DNA of 11,735 bases from Microbacteriaceae bacterium (GTDB lineage Bacteria > Actinomycetota > Actinomycetes > Actinomycetales > Microbacteriaceae), in contig JAKONM010000251.1 in NCBI GenBank assembly GCA_022701925.1, positions 1 through 11,735 of the forward strand. The letters run 5' to 3'. Positions 6,569 through 11,575 of this stretch are shown here, in pieces. Numbering within the stretch: position 1 is the stretch's first letter; every line of letters begins with the position of its first letter. The notes under the pieces are model-generated. The model was not told where the DNA came from and made no database searches. It was given only the letters and a program-made list of their open reading frames with translations. Both the position numbers and the translations under genes were made by a program.

Positions 6569-7144
6569 TCAGGCCGCCGCGCCCGGGCCCCCGCCGCCCA
6601 GCGGGGGCTGCTCCAGCCCCGCGTCCTGCACGGTGGTGGTGGCGGTGCCGCCGCCCAGGATGTTGCGGGCGCGGTTCGCGGCCTCCGGGGCGACGACCAC
6701 GGAGTAGCTGGAGGCGACCACCTGCATCACGCTGCTGAAGTCGCGGCGGTTGCGGGTGAGGGCGTAGGAGATCAGGCCGAACCCCATGCCGAACGCGGCG
6801 CCCAGCAGCACCGCTCCCAGCAGGTAGCCGACGCCGTAGTTCGTGTTCGGCGGGGTGAACAGCGTGGTCACGAGGCCGAGCAGCAGGCCGAACCAGAGGC
6901 CGGTCGCGGCGCCGCCGGCGGCCGCACGGCCCCAGGAGAGCCGGCCCGTCACGCGCTCGACGCTCTTCATGTCGCTGCCGACTATCGAGGTCGCCTGCAC
7001 CGGGAAGCCCTCGGTGTCCGCCAGGCGGTCGACCGCCGCCTGGGCCTCCTGGTAGGTGCTGTAGGTCGCCACGACGTCGCCGGTGGGCAGCGTGGGGAAC
7101 GCCACCCGGCGAGCGGCGCTGAAGGGGCTCTGGGTGTTCGACAT
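6569..7144 (-). CDS. General-stress-type membrane protein (YflT/GSP17M-like domain)
   Basis: A 191-residue protein. The N-terminal part contains GDVVATYSTYQEAQAAVDRL (residues 22-41), the start of the general stress protein 17M/YflT-type domain (ferredoxin-like fold), and MVASS-like sequence returns after the membrane part (QVVASSYSVVVAPEAANRARNIL, 141-163). Two glycine-rich hydrophobic segments (about 75-97 and 107-128) lie inside the domain. The tail from about 164 is Gly/Ala/Pro-rich. Such proteins are widespread in actinobacteria, next to this mgtE-like operon as I recall, and are named from stress-induced Bacillus homologues; the biochemical role is unknown. The ATG at 7144 has GGGAG about 9 nt upstream. 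That Shine-Dalgarno lies inside a palindrome (7147-7159), so translation or transcription may be controlled there. The gene is divergent from the MgtE_N gene, with a 63-bp gap. Confidence 0.85.
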   Translation of the reverse strand: MSNTQSPFSAARRVAFPTLPTGDVVATYSTYQEAQAAVDRLADTEGFPVQATSIVGSDMKSVERVTGRLSWGRAAAGGAATGLWFGLLLGLVTTLFTPPNTNYGVGYLLGAVLLGAAFGMGFGLISYALTRNRRDFSSVMQVVASSYSVVVAPEAANRARNILGGGTATTTVQDAGLEQPPLGGGGPGAAA

Positions 7145-7146
7145 GC

Positions 7147-7159
7147 TGGGAGTCTCCCA
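7147..7159. promoter_or_regulatory. Palindrome covering the Shine-Dalgarno of the stress-protein gene
   Basis: TGGGAG-T-CTCCCA is a perfect 6+1+6 inverted repeat immediately before the minus-strand start at 7144. In the minus-strand transcript, UGGGA-GAC-UCCCA can fold and hide the GGGAG ribosome-binding sequence. It could equally be a protein operator in the divergent gap. Confidence 0.35.
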
Positions 7160-7195
7160 TCCGTTCCCTGACACTCGCCGACCACTCCCTTTGAC

Positions 7196-7208
7196 TACCC
7201 TCAGACCG
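7196..7208 (+). promoter_or_regulatory. -10 element and probable leaderless start of the mgtE-like operon
   Basis: TACCCT (7196-7201) is 6 nt before the GTG at 7208, with no Shine-Dalgarno sequence between. A CTGACA at 7168-7173 resembles -35, but at 22 bp its spacing is too long. Confidence 0.5.
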
Positions 7209-8530
7209 TGAGCACGACGCGCGTCTTCGTGGCCCGACTGGCCGGGTGCGCCGTCTTCGACCGCTCGGGCGACCGCCTGGGCCGGGTGCGGGACGTGGTC
7301 GTCGTCTACCGCCGCTCGGCCTCCCCGCGGGTCGTGGGCATGGTCGTCGAGATCCCCGGCCGCCGCCGCGTCTTCCTCTCCATCGGCCGCGTCGTGTCGA
7401 TCGGTGCGGGCCAGGTCATCACCACGGGCCTGATCACCGTGCGCCGGTTCGAGCAGCGCGCCAGCGAGGTGCGGGTGCTGGCCGAGGTGCTGGGCCGCCG
7501 CGTCTCGCTGGCCGACGGGTCGGGTGAGGCGACCGTCGAGGACGTGGCGATCGAGGAGGCGGGCGCCGGCGAGTGGGAGGTGTCCCAAGCGTTCGTCCGC
7601 CGCCCGCGCACCGGCCCGGCGCCCTTCGGCCGCGGCGCGACCGCCTTCGTGAAGTGGGCCGACATCCGCGAGCAGGACCGGGGCGGCCGCAGCCAGTCGG
7701 CCGCGCAGCTGATCCAGTCGACCGCCGACCTGCCCGCCGCCGACCTGGCCTCCACGCTGCTCGACCTGCCCGAGCAGCGCATGGTCGAGGTGGTGCACGA
7801 GCTCTCCGACGAGCGGCTGGCCGACGTGCTGGAGGAGATGCCGGAGGACACCGGCGTGCGCATCCTGGCGCGGCTCGGCGACGACCGCGCCGCCGACGTG
7901 CTCGAGACCATGCAGCCGGACGACGCCGCGGACCTGATCGCGAAGCTGTCGGACGAGCGCAGCGAGGCCCTGCTCGACCTGATGGAGCAGGAGGAGGCCG
8001 ACGACGTGCGCATGCTGCTGGCCTACGACCCCGACACCGCGGGCGGCATGATGACGCCGGACCCGATCATCCTGTCCGCGGACGCCACCGTGGCCGAGGG
8101 CCTGGCCCTGATCCGCCGGCACGAGCTGGCCCCGGCCCTCGGCGCGGCCGTCTGCATCACGCTGCCGCCCTTCGAGCCGCCGACGGGCCGCTTCATCGGC
8201 ATCGTGCACTTCCAGCGGATGCTGCGCTACCCGCCCCACGAGAAGCTCGGCAGCATCCTCGACACCCAGACCGAGCCCGTGCGCGCGGACACCCCGGTGG
8301 CGGAGGTCAGCCGGATCCTCGCCAGCTACAACCTGGTGCAGGTGCCCGTCGTCGACGAGAACGGCCGCCTGGTCGGGGTCGTGACGGTCGACGACGTGAT
8401 CGACCGCCTGCTGCCGGACGACTGGCGCTCCGCCGACGCGGTCGAGCAGCGGCGCCCCTCCGCCGACACCTCCGCCGTGACCGTCGTGTCGCGCCCCGCC
8501 AGGAGGGCCACCGGTGGCCGCGGTCGGTGA
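7208..8530 (+). CDS. Channel-less MgtE N-terminal/CBS-domain protein with PRC-like N-terminus
   Basis: A 440-residue, apparently soluble protein. Residues 5-155 hold two PRC-barrel-like beta units (VARLAGCAVFDRSGDRLGRVRDVVV at 8-32 and a second unit near 91-117). Residues 165-270 are the MgtE_N helical superhelix, with repeats such as LSDERLADVLEEMPED and MQPDDAADLIAKLSDE. A CBS pair follows: DPDTAGGMMTPDPIIL (274-289) opens CBS1, and QVPVVDENGRLVGVVTVDDVIDRLL (378-402) ends CBS2. The transmembrane Mg2+ channel domain of true MgtE is absent, and the protein ends soon after CBS2. In MgtE, the N domain and CBS pair sense Mg2+ and gate the channel, so a sensory or regulatory role is the reasonable inference, and transport by itself is unlikely. 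It is the first gene of an operon, and its last 17 nt overlap the DUF1003 gene. M. tuberculosis Rv1232c is, as I recall, the equivalent. Confidence 0.9.
   Translation: MSTTRVFVARLAGCAVFDRSGDRLGRVRDVVVVYRRSASPRVVGMVVEIPGRRRVFLSIGRVVSIGAGQVITTGLITVRRFEQRASEVRVLAEVLGRRVSLADGSGEATVEDVAIEEAGAGEWEVSQAFVRRPRTGPAPFGRGATAFVKWADIREQDRGGRSQSAAQLIQSTADLPAADLASTLLDLPEQRMVEVVHELSDERLADVLEEMPEDTGVRILARLGDDRAADVLETMQPDDAADLIAKLSDERSEALLDLMEQEEADDVRMLLAYDPDTAGGMMTPDPIILSADATVAEGLALIRRHELAPALGAAVCITLPPFEPPTGRFIGIVHFQRMLRYPPHEKLGSILDTQTEPVRADTPVAEVSRILASYNLVQVPVVDENGRLVGVVTVDDVIDRLLPDDWRSADAVEQRRPSADTSAVTVVSRPARRATGGRGR
8501..8507 (+). promoter_or_regulatory. Shine-Dalgarno of the DUF1003 gene inside the mgtE-like gene
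   Basis: AGGAGGG lies 6 nt before the GTG at 8514, within the 3' end of the upstream coding sequence. It sets this start and indicates coupled translation. Confidence 0.75.
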
Positions 8531-9122
8531 GCGCGGCGAGCCGCGCCGCGAGGTCGACGCGCTCGGCGCCCCGAAGGGGCTCGCCCGGGGGCGCCGGCCG
8601 CGCACGAACCGCGACCGGTTCGGTCGGTTCTCGGAGTCGTTCGCACGAGGGATGGGGACGTCCTACTTCCTCATCGGCATGACGGTCTTCGTCCTGGTGT
8701 GGCTGCTGTACAACAACATCGCCGCCACCGGGGCCCAGTTCGACCCGGTGGCGCAGGGCTTCCCCCTGCTGACGCTGATCCTGTCGCTGCAGGCCTCCTA
8801 CGCCGCTCCGCTGATCCTGCTCGCCCAGAACCGCCAGGACGACCGCGACCGCGTGCAGGTCGAGCAGGACCGGCAGCGCGCCGAGCGCAACCTGGACGAC
8901 ACCGAGTACCTGGCCCGCGAGATCGTGGACCTCCGCCTGCTGGTGCGCGACATGGCCTCAAAGGACTTCGTGCGCCAGGAGCTGCGCTCGCTGCTGGAGG
9001 AGCTGGACCGTCGCGACGCCGATCGCGCGCTGCGCGCGCAGGAGCAGCGCGGCGAGGGCGGACCGCAGGAGCAGGACGAGGACGACGAGGACGAGCGGCC
9101 CCGGCGGGCCGTGCAGCCGTGA
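8514..9122 (+). CDS. DUF1003 two-TM membrane protein
   Basis: A 202-residue membrane protein of the DUF1003 family, function unknown. A basic N-terminus (RGRRPRTNRDRFGRF, 26-40) precedes two membrane helices (about 51-67 and 83-104). The family signature follows: NRQDDRDRVQVEQDRQRAERNLDDTEYLAREIVDLR, spanning about 106-141, a charged helical and probably coiled-coil segment on the cytoplasmic side. The tail is strongly acidic (EQDEDDEDE), then basic. The GTG start at 8514 follows a good Shine-Dalgarno; it overlaps the mgtE-like gene by 17 nt and ends in a 4-nt GTGA overlap with the Mrp gene. The three proteins are therefore made together, and DUF1003 is the only membrane member, so it may anchor or receive signals from the MgtE_N/CBS protein (inference). 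Confidence 0.92.
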   Translation: MAAVGERGEPRREVDALGAPKGLARGRRPRTNRDRFGRFSESFARGMGTSYFLIGMTVFVLVWLLYNNIAATGAQFDPVAQGFPLLTLILSLQASYAAPLILLAQNRQDDRDRVQVEQDRQRAERNLDDTEYLAREIVDLRLLVRDMASKDFVRQELRSLLEELDRRDADRALRAQEQRGEGGPQEQDEDDEDERPRRAVQP

Positions 9123-10237
9123 CCGATCTGGCCGAGCGGGTGCGCGCCGCGGTCGGCGCGGTGCAGGACCCGGAGATCCGGCGTCCGCTCGCCGACCTCG
9201 ACATGCTGGACGCCGTCCGCGTGGAGGACGGCGCGGCGCTGGTCGACGTCAGCCTGACCGTCGTCGGCTGCCCCGCCTCCGACCGCATCGAGCGGGAGGT
9301 CCGCGCCGCCGCGCTGTCGGTGCCCGGCGTCGGGTCCGCGGAGGTGCGGCTGGGCGTCATGGCCCCGGCGCGGCGGCAGGCCCTCGCCGACCGCCTGCGC
9401 GGCGCCCGGCGCAACCCCTTCGCCGGCGACACGCTGACGCGGGTGCTGGCCGTGACGAGCGGCAAGGGCGGCGTCGGCAAGTCGACCGTCACCGCGAACC
9501 TCGCCGTGGCGCTGGCGGCGCGCGGGCTGTCCGTCGGGGTGCTCGACGCCGACGTCCACGGCTTCTCGATCCCCGGCCTGCTGGGCATCGCGCCCGACGT
9601 GGAGCCGGTCAACCTGGACGGCCTGATCGTGCCGCCGGTGGCCCACGGGGTGAAGGCCGTCTCGATCGGCATGTTCCTGCCCCGCGACCAGCGGGACGGC
9701 GCGGTCGCCTGGCGGGGACCGATGCTGCACCGCACGCTGCAGCAGTTCCTCACCGACGTGCACTTCGGCGACCTCGACGTGCTGCTGGTCGACACCCCGC
9801 CGGGCACGGGCGACGTGGCGATCTCGCTGGGGCAGCTGCTGCCCGGCGCCGAGGTGCTGGTCGTGACGACCCCGCAGCCCGCCGCCTCCGACGTGGCCGT
9901 GCGGAGCGGCCTCGTGGCGCGTCAGCTGGGTCAGCGGGTCGTCGGCGTGGTGGAGACGATGGCGCCCGCGCCGATGGCGGACGGCACCCTGCTCGACCTG
10001 TTCGGGTCGGGCGGGGGCGCCGAGGTCGCCCGGCGCCTGAGCACCGGGGACGAGCGGGTGCCGCTGCTCGCCTCCGTGCCGCTGTCCGGCCCGCTGCGGC
10101 GGGCCGGCGACGCCGGCGCTCCGGTGGTGCTGGCGCAGGCGGACGACCCGGCCGCCCGCGTACTGGATGCGCTGGCGCAGACGCTGGCCGCGCGCGGCCG
10201 CGGGCTGGCCGGCCGGCCGCTGCCCTTCGGCGCCTGA
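9119..10237 (+). CDS. mrp: Mrp/ApbC/NBP35-type P-loop ATPase, iron-sulfur carrier family
   Basis: A 372-residue protein. It has an N-terminal MIP18/DUF59 domain (residues 5-80: DPEIRRPLADLDML, then VVGCP with C51) followed by a deviant Walker A TSGKGGVGKST (113-123), DADVHG (143-148, with D143 and D145), WRGPMLH, and LVDTPPGTGD as switch II. Family members such as ApbC bind and transfer a 4Fe-4S cluster as dimers. However, the C-terminal CxxC ligand motif is missing: the matching region reads VVETMAPAPMADGTLLDLFGSGGGAEV, and C51 is the only cysteine in the whole protein. From memory, M. tuberculosis Mrp (Rv1229c) also lacks CxxC, so this is probably a lineage trait. The GTG at 9119 overlaps the DUF1003 stop codon (GTGA), indicating translational coupling. 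A strong hairpin closes the operon. Confidence 0.93.
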   Translation: MTDLAERVRAAVGAVQDPEIRRPLADLDMLDAVRVEDGAALVDVSLTVVGCPASDRIEREVRAAALSVPGVGSAEVRLGVMAPARRQALADRLRGARRNPFAGDTLTRVLAVTSGKGGVGKSTVTANLAVALAARGLSVGVLDADVHGFSIPGLLGIAPDVEPVNLDGLIVPPVAHGVKAVSIGMFLPRDQRDGAVAWRGPMLHRTLQQFLTDVHFGDLDVLLVDTPPGTGDVAISLGQLLPGAEVLVVTTPQPAASDVAVRSGLVARQLGQRVVGVVETMAPAPMADGTLLDLFGSGGGAEVARRLSTGDERVPLLASVPLSGPLRRAGDAGAPVVLAQADDPAARVLDALAQTLAARGRGLAGRPLPFGA

Positions 10238-10242
10238 GGCGA

Positions 10243-10273
10243 CCGGGCGCCGCGGTCGGACCGCGGCACCCGG
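10243..10273. terminator. Strong bidirectional hairpin terminator after mrp
   Basis: Arms CCGGGCGCCGCGGT (10243-10256) and ACCGCGGCACCCGG (10260-10273) pair over 13 of 14 positions (one C-A mismatch) around a 3-nt loop. It lies 5 nt after the mrp stop and 10 nt before the stop of the convergent small gene, so it can serve both. There is no T run on either side. Confidence 0.75.
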
Positions 10274-10283
10274 AGGCGACCGG

Positions 10284-10394
10284 TCAGGATCGGCGGGTCG
10301 GCACCGGTCCGTAGCCGTCCCGGCGCACGGCGTCGACGGTGCCGACGCTCGCGACGAGGGCGACGGCGGCGAGCAGGATCAGGAGGACGGTCAT
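10284..10394 (-). CDS. 36-residue single-TM small protein
   Basis: Encodes MTVLLILLAAVALVASVGTV followed by DAVRRDGYGPVPTRRS. One hydrophobic helix (about residues 2-20) is followed by a short basic tail, so the N-terminus is probably outside and the tail in the cytoplasm. AAGGAA on this strand (10407 to 10402) lies 7 nt before the ATG, a good Shine-Dalgarno. I recall short Microbacteriaceae proteins ending in a similar RDGYGR-P-TR sequence, but no function. The frame stays open upstream to a TTG at 10604, but that extension is Pro/Ala/Arg-rich and lies in a structured intergenic region, so it is not counted. The gene is convergent with mrp and divergent from the LysR gene, and is a plausible target of that regulator. 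Confidence 0.7.
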   Translation of the reverse strand: MTVLLILLAAVALVASVGTVDAVRRDGYGPVPTRRS

Positions 10395-10401
10395 TGCGGG
10401 G

Positions 10402-10407
10402 TTCCTT
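10402..10407 (-). promoter_or_regulatory. Shine-Dalgarno of the 36-residue protein gene
   Basis: On the minus strand AAGGAA stands 7 nt before the ATG at 10394. It is the main support for this short gene and its start. Confidence 0.65.
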
Positions 10408-10481
10408 GTCTGGACGGACCGCGACGGCGCCCGCGGCGGGGTGCCGGAGGCGTGCGGACGCGGCGGTGCGGGTGCGGCGCT

Positions 10482-10533
10482 GCTCGACGCGGGCCGGATC
10501 GGCCCGCGGAGCGTCGGATCGCCCGCACGGGCG
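10482..10533 (-). other. Two tandem hairpins in the upstream region of the small gene
   Basis: CGCGGGCCG-GAT-CGGCCCGCG is a perfect 9-bp stem. Beyond a 2-nt bulge on one arm, GCTC and GAGC add four more pairs (10482-10512). A second stem, CGCCC-GCAC-GGGCG, occupies 10520-10533. If transcription begins near 10570 on the minus strand, both lie in a long 5' leader of about 170 nt. This could be an attenuator, a small RNA or only G+C-rich chance structure. No riboswitch family is recognised. Confidence 0.35.
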
Positions 10534-10574
10534 GCCCTCACGTCGCTGCCGCTCGTCGCCAAGCGGATGCGAGC

Positions 10575-10604
10575 ATTCAACCGCTCCTTGACGGTGTAGG
10601 ACAA
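10575..10604 (-). promoter_or_regulatory. Candidate promoter for the small gene
   Basis: On the minus strand TTGTCC (10604 to 10599) and TTGAAT (10580 to 10575) match -35 and -10 consensus at four of six positions each, with an 18-bp spacer, in the least G+C-rich part of the window. The start would be near 10567, giving a long leader. Confidence 0.35.
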
Positions 10605-10619
10605 GCGAAGTGTTCTGCA
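10595..10619. promoter_or_regulatory. Imperfect 25-bp palindrome, candidate distal LysR operator
   Basis: TGTAGGACA-N7-TGTTCTGCA: seven of nine positions are symmetric. Its centre (10607) is 37 bp from the centre of the T-N11-A box near the LysR start, a separation compatible with a LysR tetramer using two sites. It also overlaps the candidate -35 box of the small gene. Confidence 0.4.
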
Positions 10620-10636
10620 GCGCCCTTTCAGTTCTA

Positions 10637-10651
10637 CTACCAGGTCGGTAG
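10637..10651. promoter_or_regulatory. LysR-type T-N11-A box
   Basis: CTACC-AGGTC-GGTAG is a perfect 5+5+5 inverted repeat containing T-N11-A (10638-10650), the classic LysR-family recognition pattern. It ends 9 nt before the LysR start codon and covers the first half of its -10 hexamer, as expected for autorepression. Confidence 0.6.
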
Positions 10652-10661
10652 GGTGGCGACA
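10649..10661 (+). promoter_or_regulatory. -10 element and probable leaderless start of the LysR gene
   Basis: TAGGGT (10649-10654) lies 6 nt before the ATG at 10661. The GGGTGG before the start could act as a poor Shine-Dalgarno, but the -10 spacing fits a leaderless transcript better. A -35 region near 10625-10631 is weak. Confidence 0.5.
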
Positions 10662-11560
10662 TGGACGTCCGGCGGCTCGAGGTGCTGCACGAGCTGCGCC
10701 TCCGCGGCAGCGTGACTGCGGTCGCCGCCGCCACCCGCCGCACCCCCTCCGCGGTCTCGCAGCAGCTGAAGGCGCTGGAGCGGGAGGTGGGCGCCGTGCT
10801 GACGGAGCGCTCGGGGCGAGGGCTCGTGCTCACCGCCCACGGCGAGGCGCTGGCCCGCGCCGCGGGCGACGTCGTCGAGGCCGTGGCCCGCGCCGACGAG
10901 CTGTGGCGGGCCTACGTCGACAGCCCGGAGGGCCGCGTCGAGCTGGCCGTGTTCCCCACCGGCGGCCGCATGTTCCTGCCGCAGCTGCTCGACCGGGTGC
11001 GCGACGTGCCGGGGCTGCAGGTCGTCGGCACCGACCTCGACTCCGCGCCCGAGGACGTGACCGCCATGGCGTCGGAGTTCGACCTGGTCGTGGTCGACGC
11101 CGTGGGCCCGGCGCCCGCGTGGCGCGATCCGCACCTGATCGCCACGCACCTGGTGGACGAACCGCTGGACATCGCCCTCCCGGTCGGGCACCCGCTGGCG
11201 GACCTGGAGGCGGTGACGGCCGCGCAGCTGGTCGACGACCCCTGGATCGGCGCGCCCCGCGGCTTCCCCTTCGAGCGGGTGCTGCACGAGATCGAGCGGG
11301 TCACCGGCTCCCCGCTGGAGGTGGTGCAGCGGTACTCCGACACCCGCATCGCGGAGGCGCTGGTCGCGGCCGGGCACGGTCTCGCCGTGCTGCCGCGGTT
11401 CACCTCCGGCGGCGAGGGCTCGGGCATCGTGCTGAAGCCCCTGGCGGGCATCGCCCCGGTGCGCCGCATCGCCGCCGTGATGCGGCGCGAGACGATGGTG
11501 CGCCCCAGCGTGCGCGCGGTGCTCGCCGACCTGGTGGCGATCGCCGCCGGGCTCAGCTGA
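10661..11560 (+). CDS. LysR-family transcriptional regulator
   Basis: A 299-residue LTTR. The N-terminal winged helix-turn-helix spans about residues 3-62, with GSVTAVAAATRRTPSAVSQQLKALEREVG (16-44) as the DNA-binding HTH and TERSGRGLVLTAHG as the wing. A linker helix (61-90) leads into a periplasmic-binding-like effector domain (about 92-299; LVDEPLDIALPVGHPLADLEAV, DDPWIGAP and SDTRIAEALVAAGHGLAVLPRF are typical). The coinducer is unknown. The ATG at 10661 is well placed after a -10 hexamer. The region in front holds a T-N11-A box over its own -10 and a second palindrome upstream, suggesting autoregulation and control of the divergent small membrane protein gene. Its downstream neighbour is convergent, with 15 bp between stop codons, so no operon partner is visible. 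Confidence 0.95.
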   Translation: MDVRRLEVLHELRLRGSVTAVAAATRRTPSAVSQQLKALEREVGAVLTERSGRGLVLTAHGEALARAAGDVVEAVARADELWRAYVDSPEGRVELAVFPTGGRMFLPQLLDRVRDVPGLQVVGTDLDSAPEDVTAMASEFDLVVVDAVGPAPAWRDPHLIATHLVDEPLDIALPVGHPLADLEAVTAAQLVDDPWIGAPRGFPFERVLHEIERVTGSPLEVVQRYSDTRIAEALVAAGHGLAVLPRFTSGGEGSGIVLKPLAGIAPVRRIAAVMRRETMVRPSVRAVLADLVAIAAGLS

Positions 11561-11575
11561 GGCGGGTGCGCCGGA

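Noticed and set aside
6569..8605. A 678-codon minus-strand open frame running through the whole mgtE-like gene and into the stress-type gene
   Set aside because: High G+C makes stops rare in antisense frames. The plus-strand frame has recognisable domains throughout, and only the 6569-7144 part of the minus frame is a real gene.
10395..10604. TTG-initiated 106-codon version of the small gene
   Set aside because: The extra 70 residues are Pro/Ala/Arg/Ser-rich and cover hairpins and promoter-like DNA. The ATG at 10394 has its own Shine-Dalgarno.
11541..11575. Terminator between the LysR gene and the right-edge fragment
   Set aside because: A CTCAGCTGAG palindrome and a CCGCC/GGCGG pairing exist around the stop codon, but neither makes a convincing stable stem.
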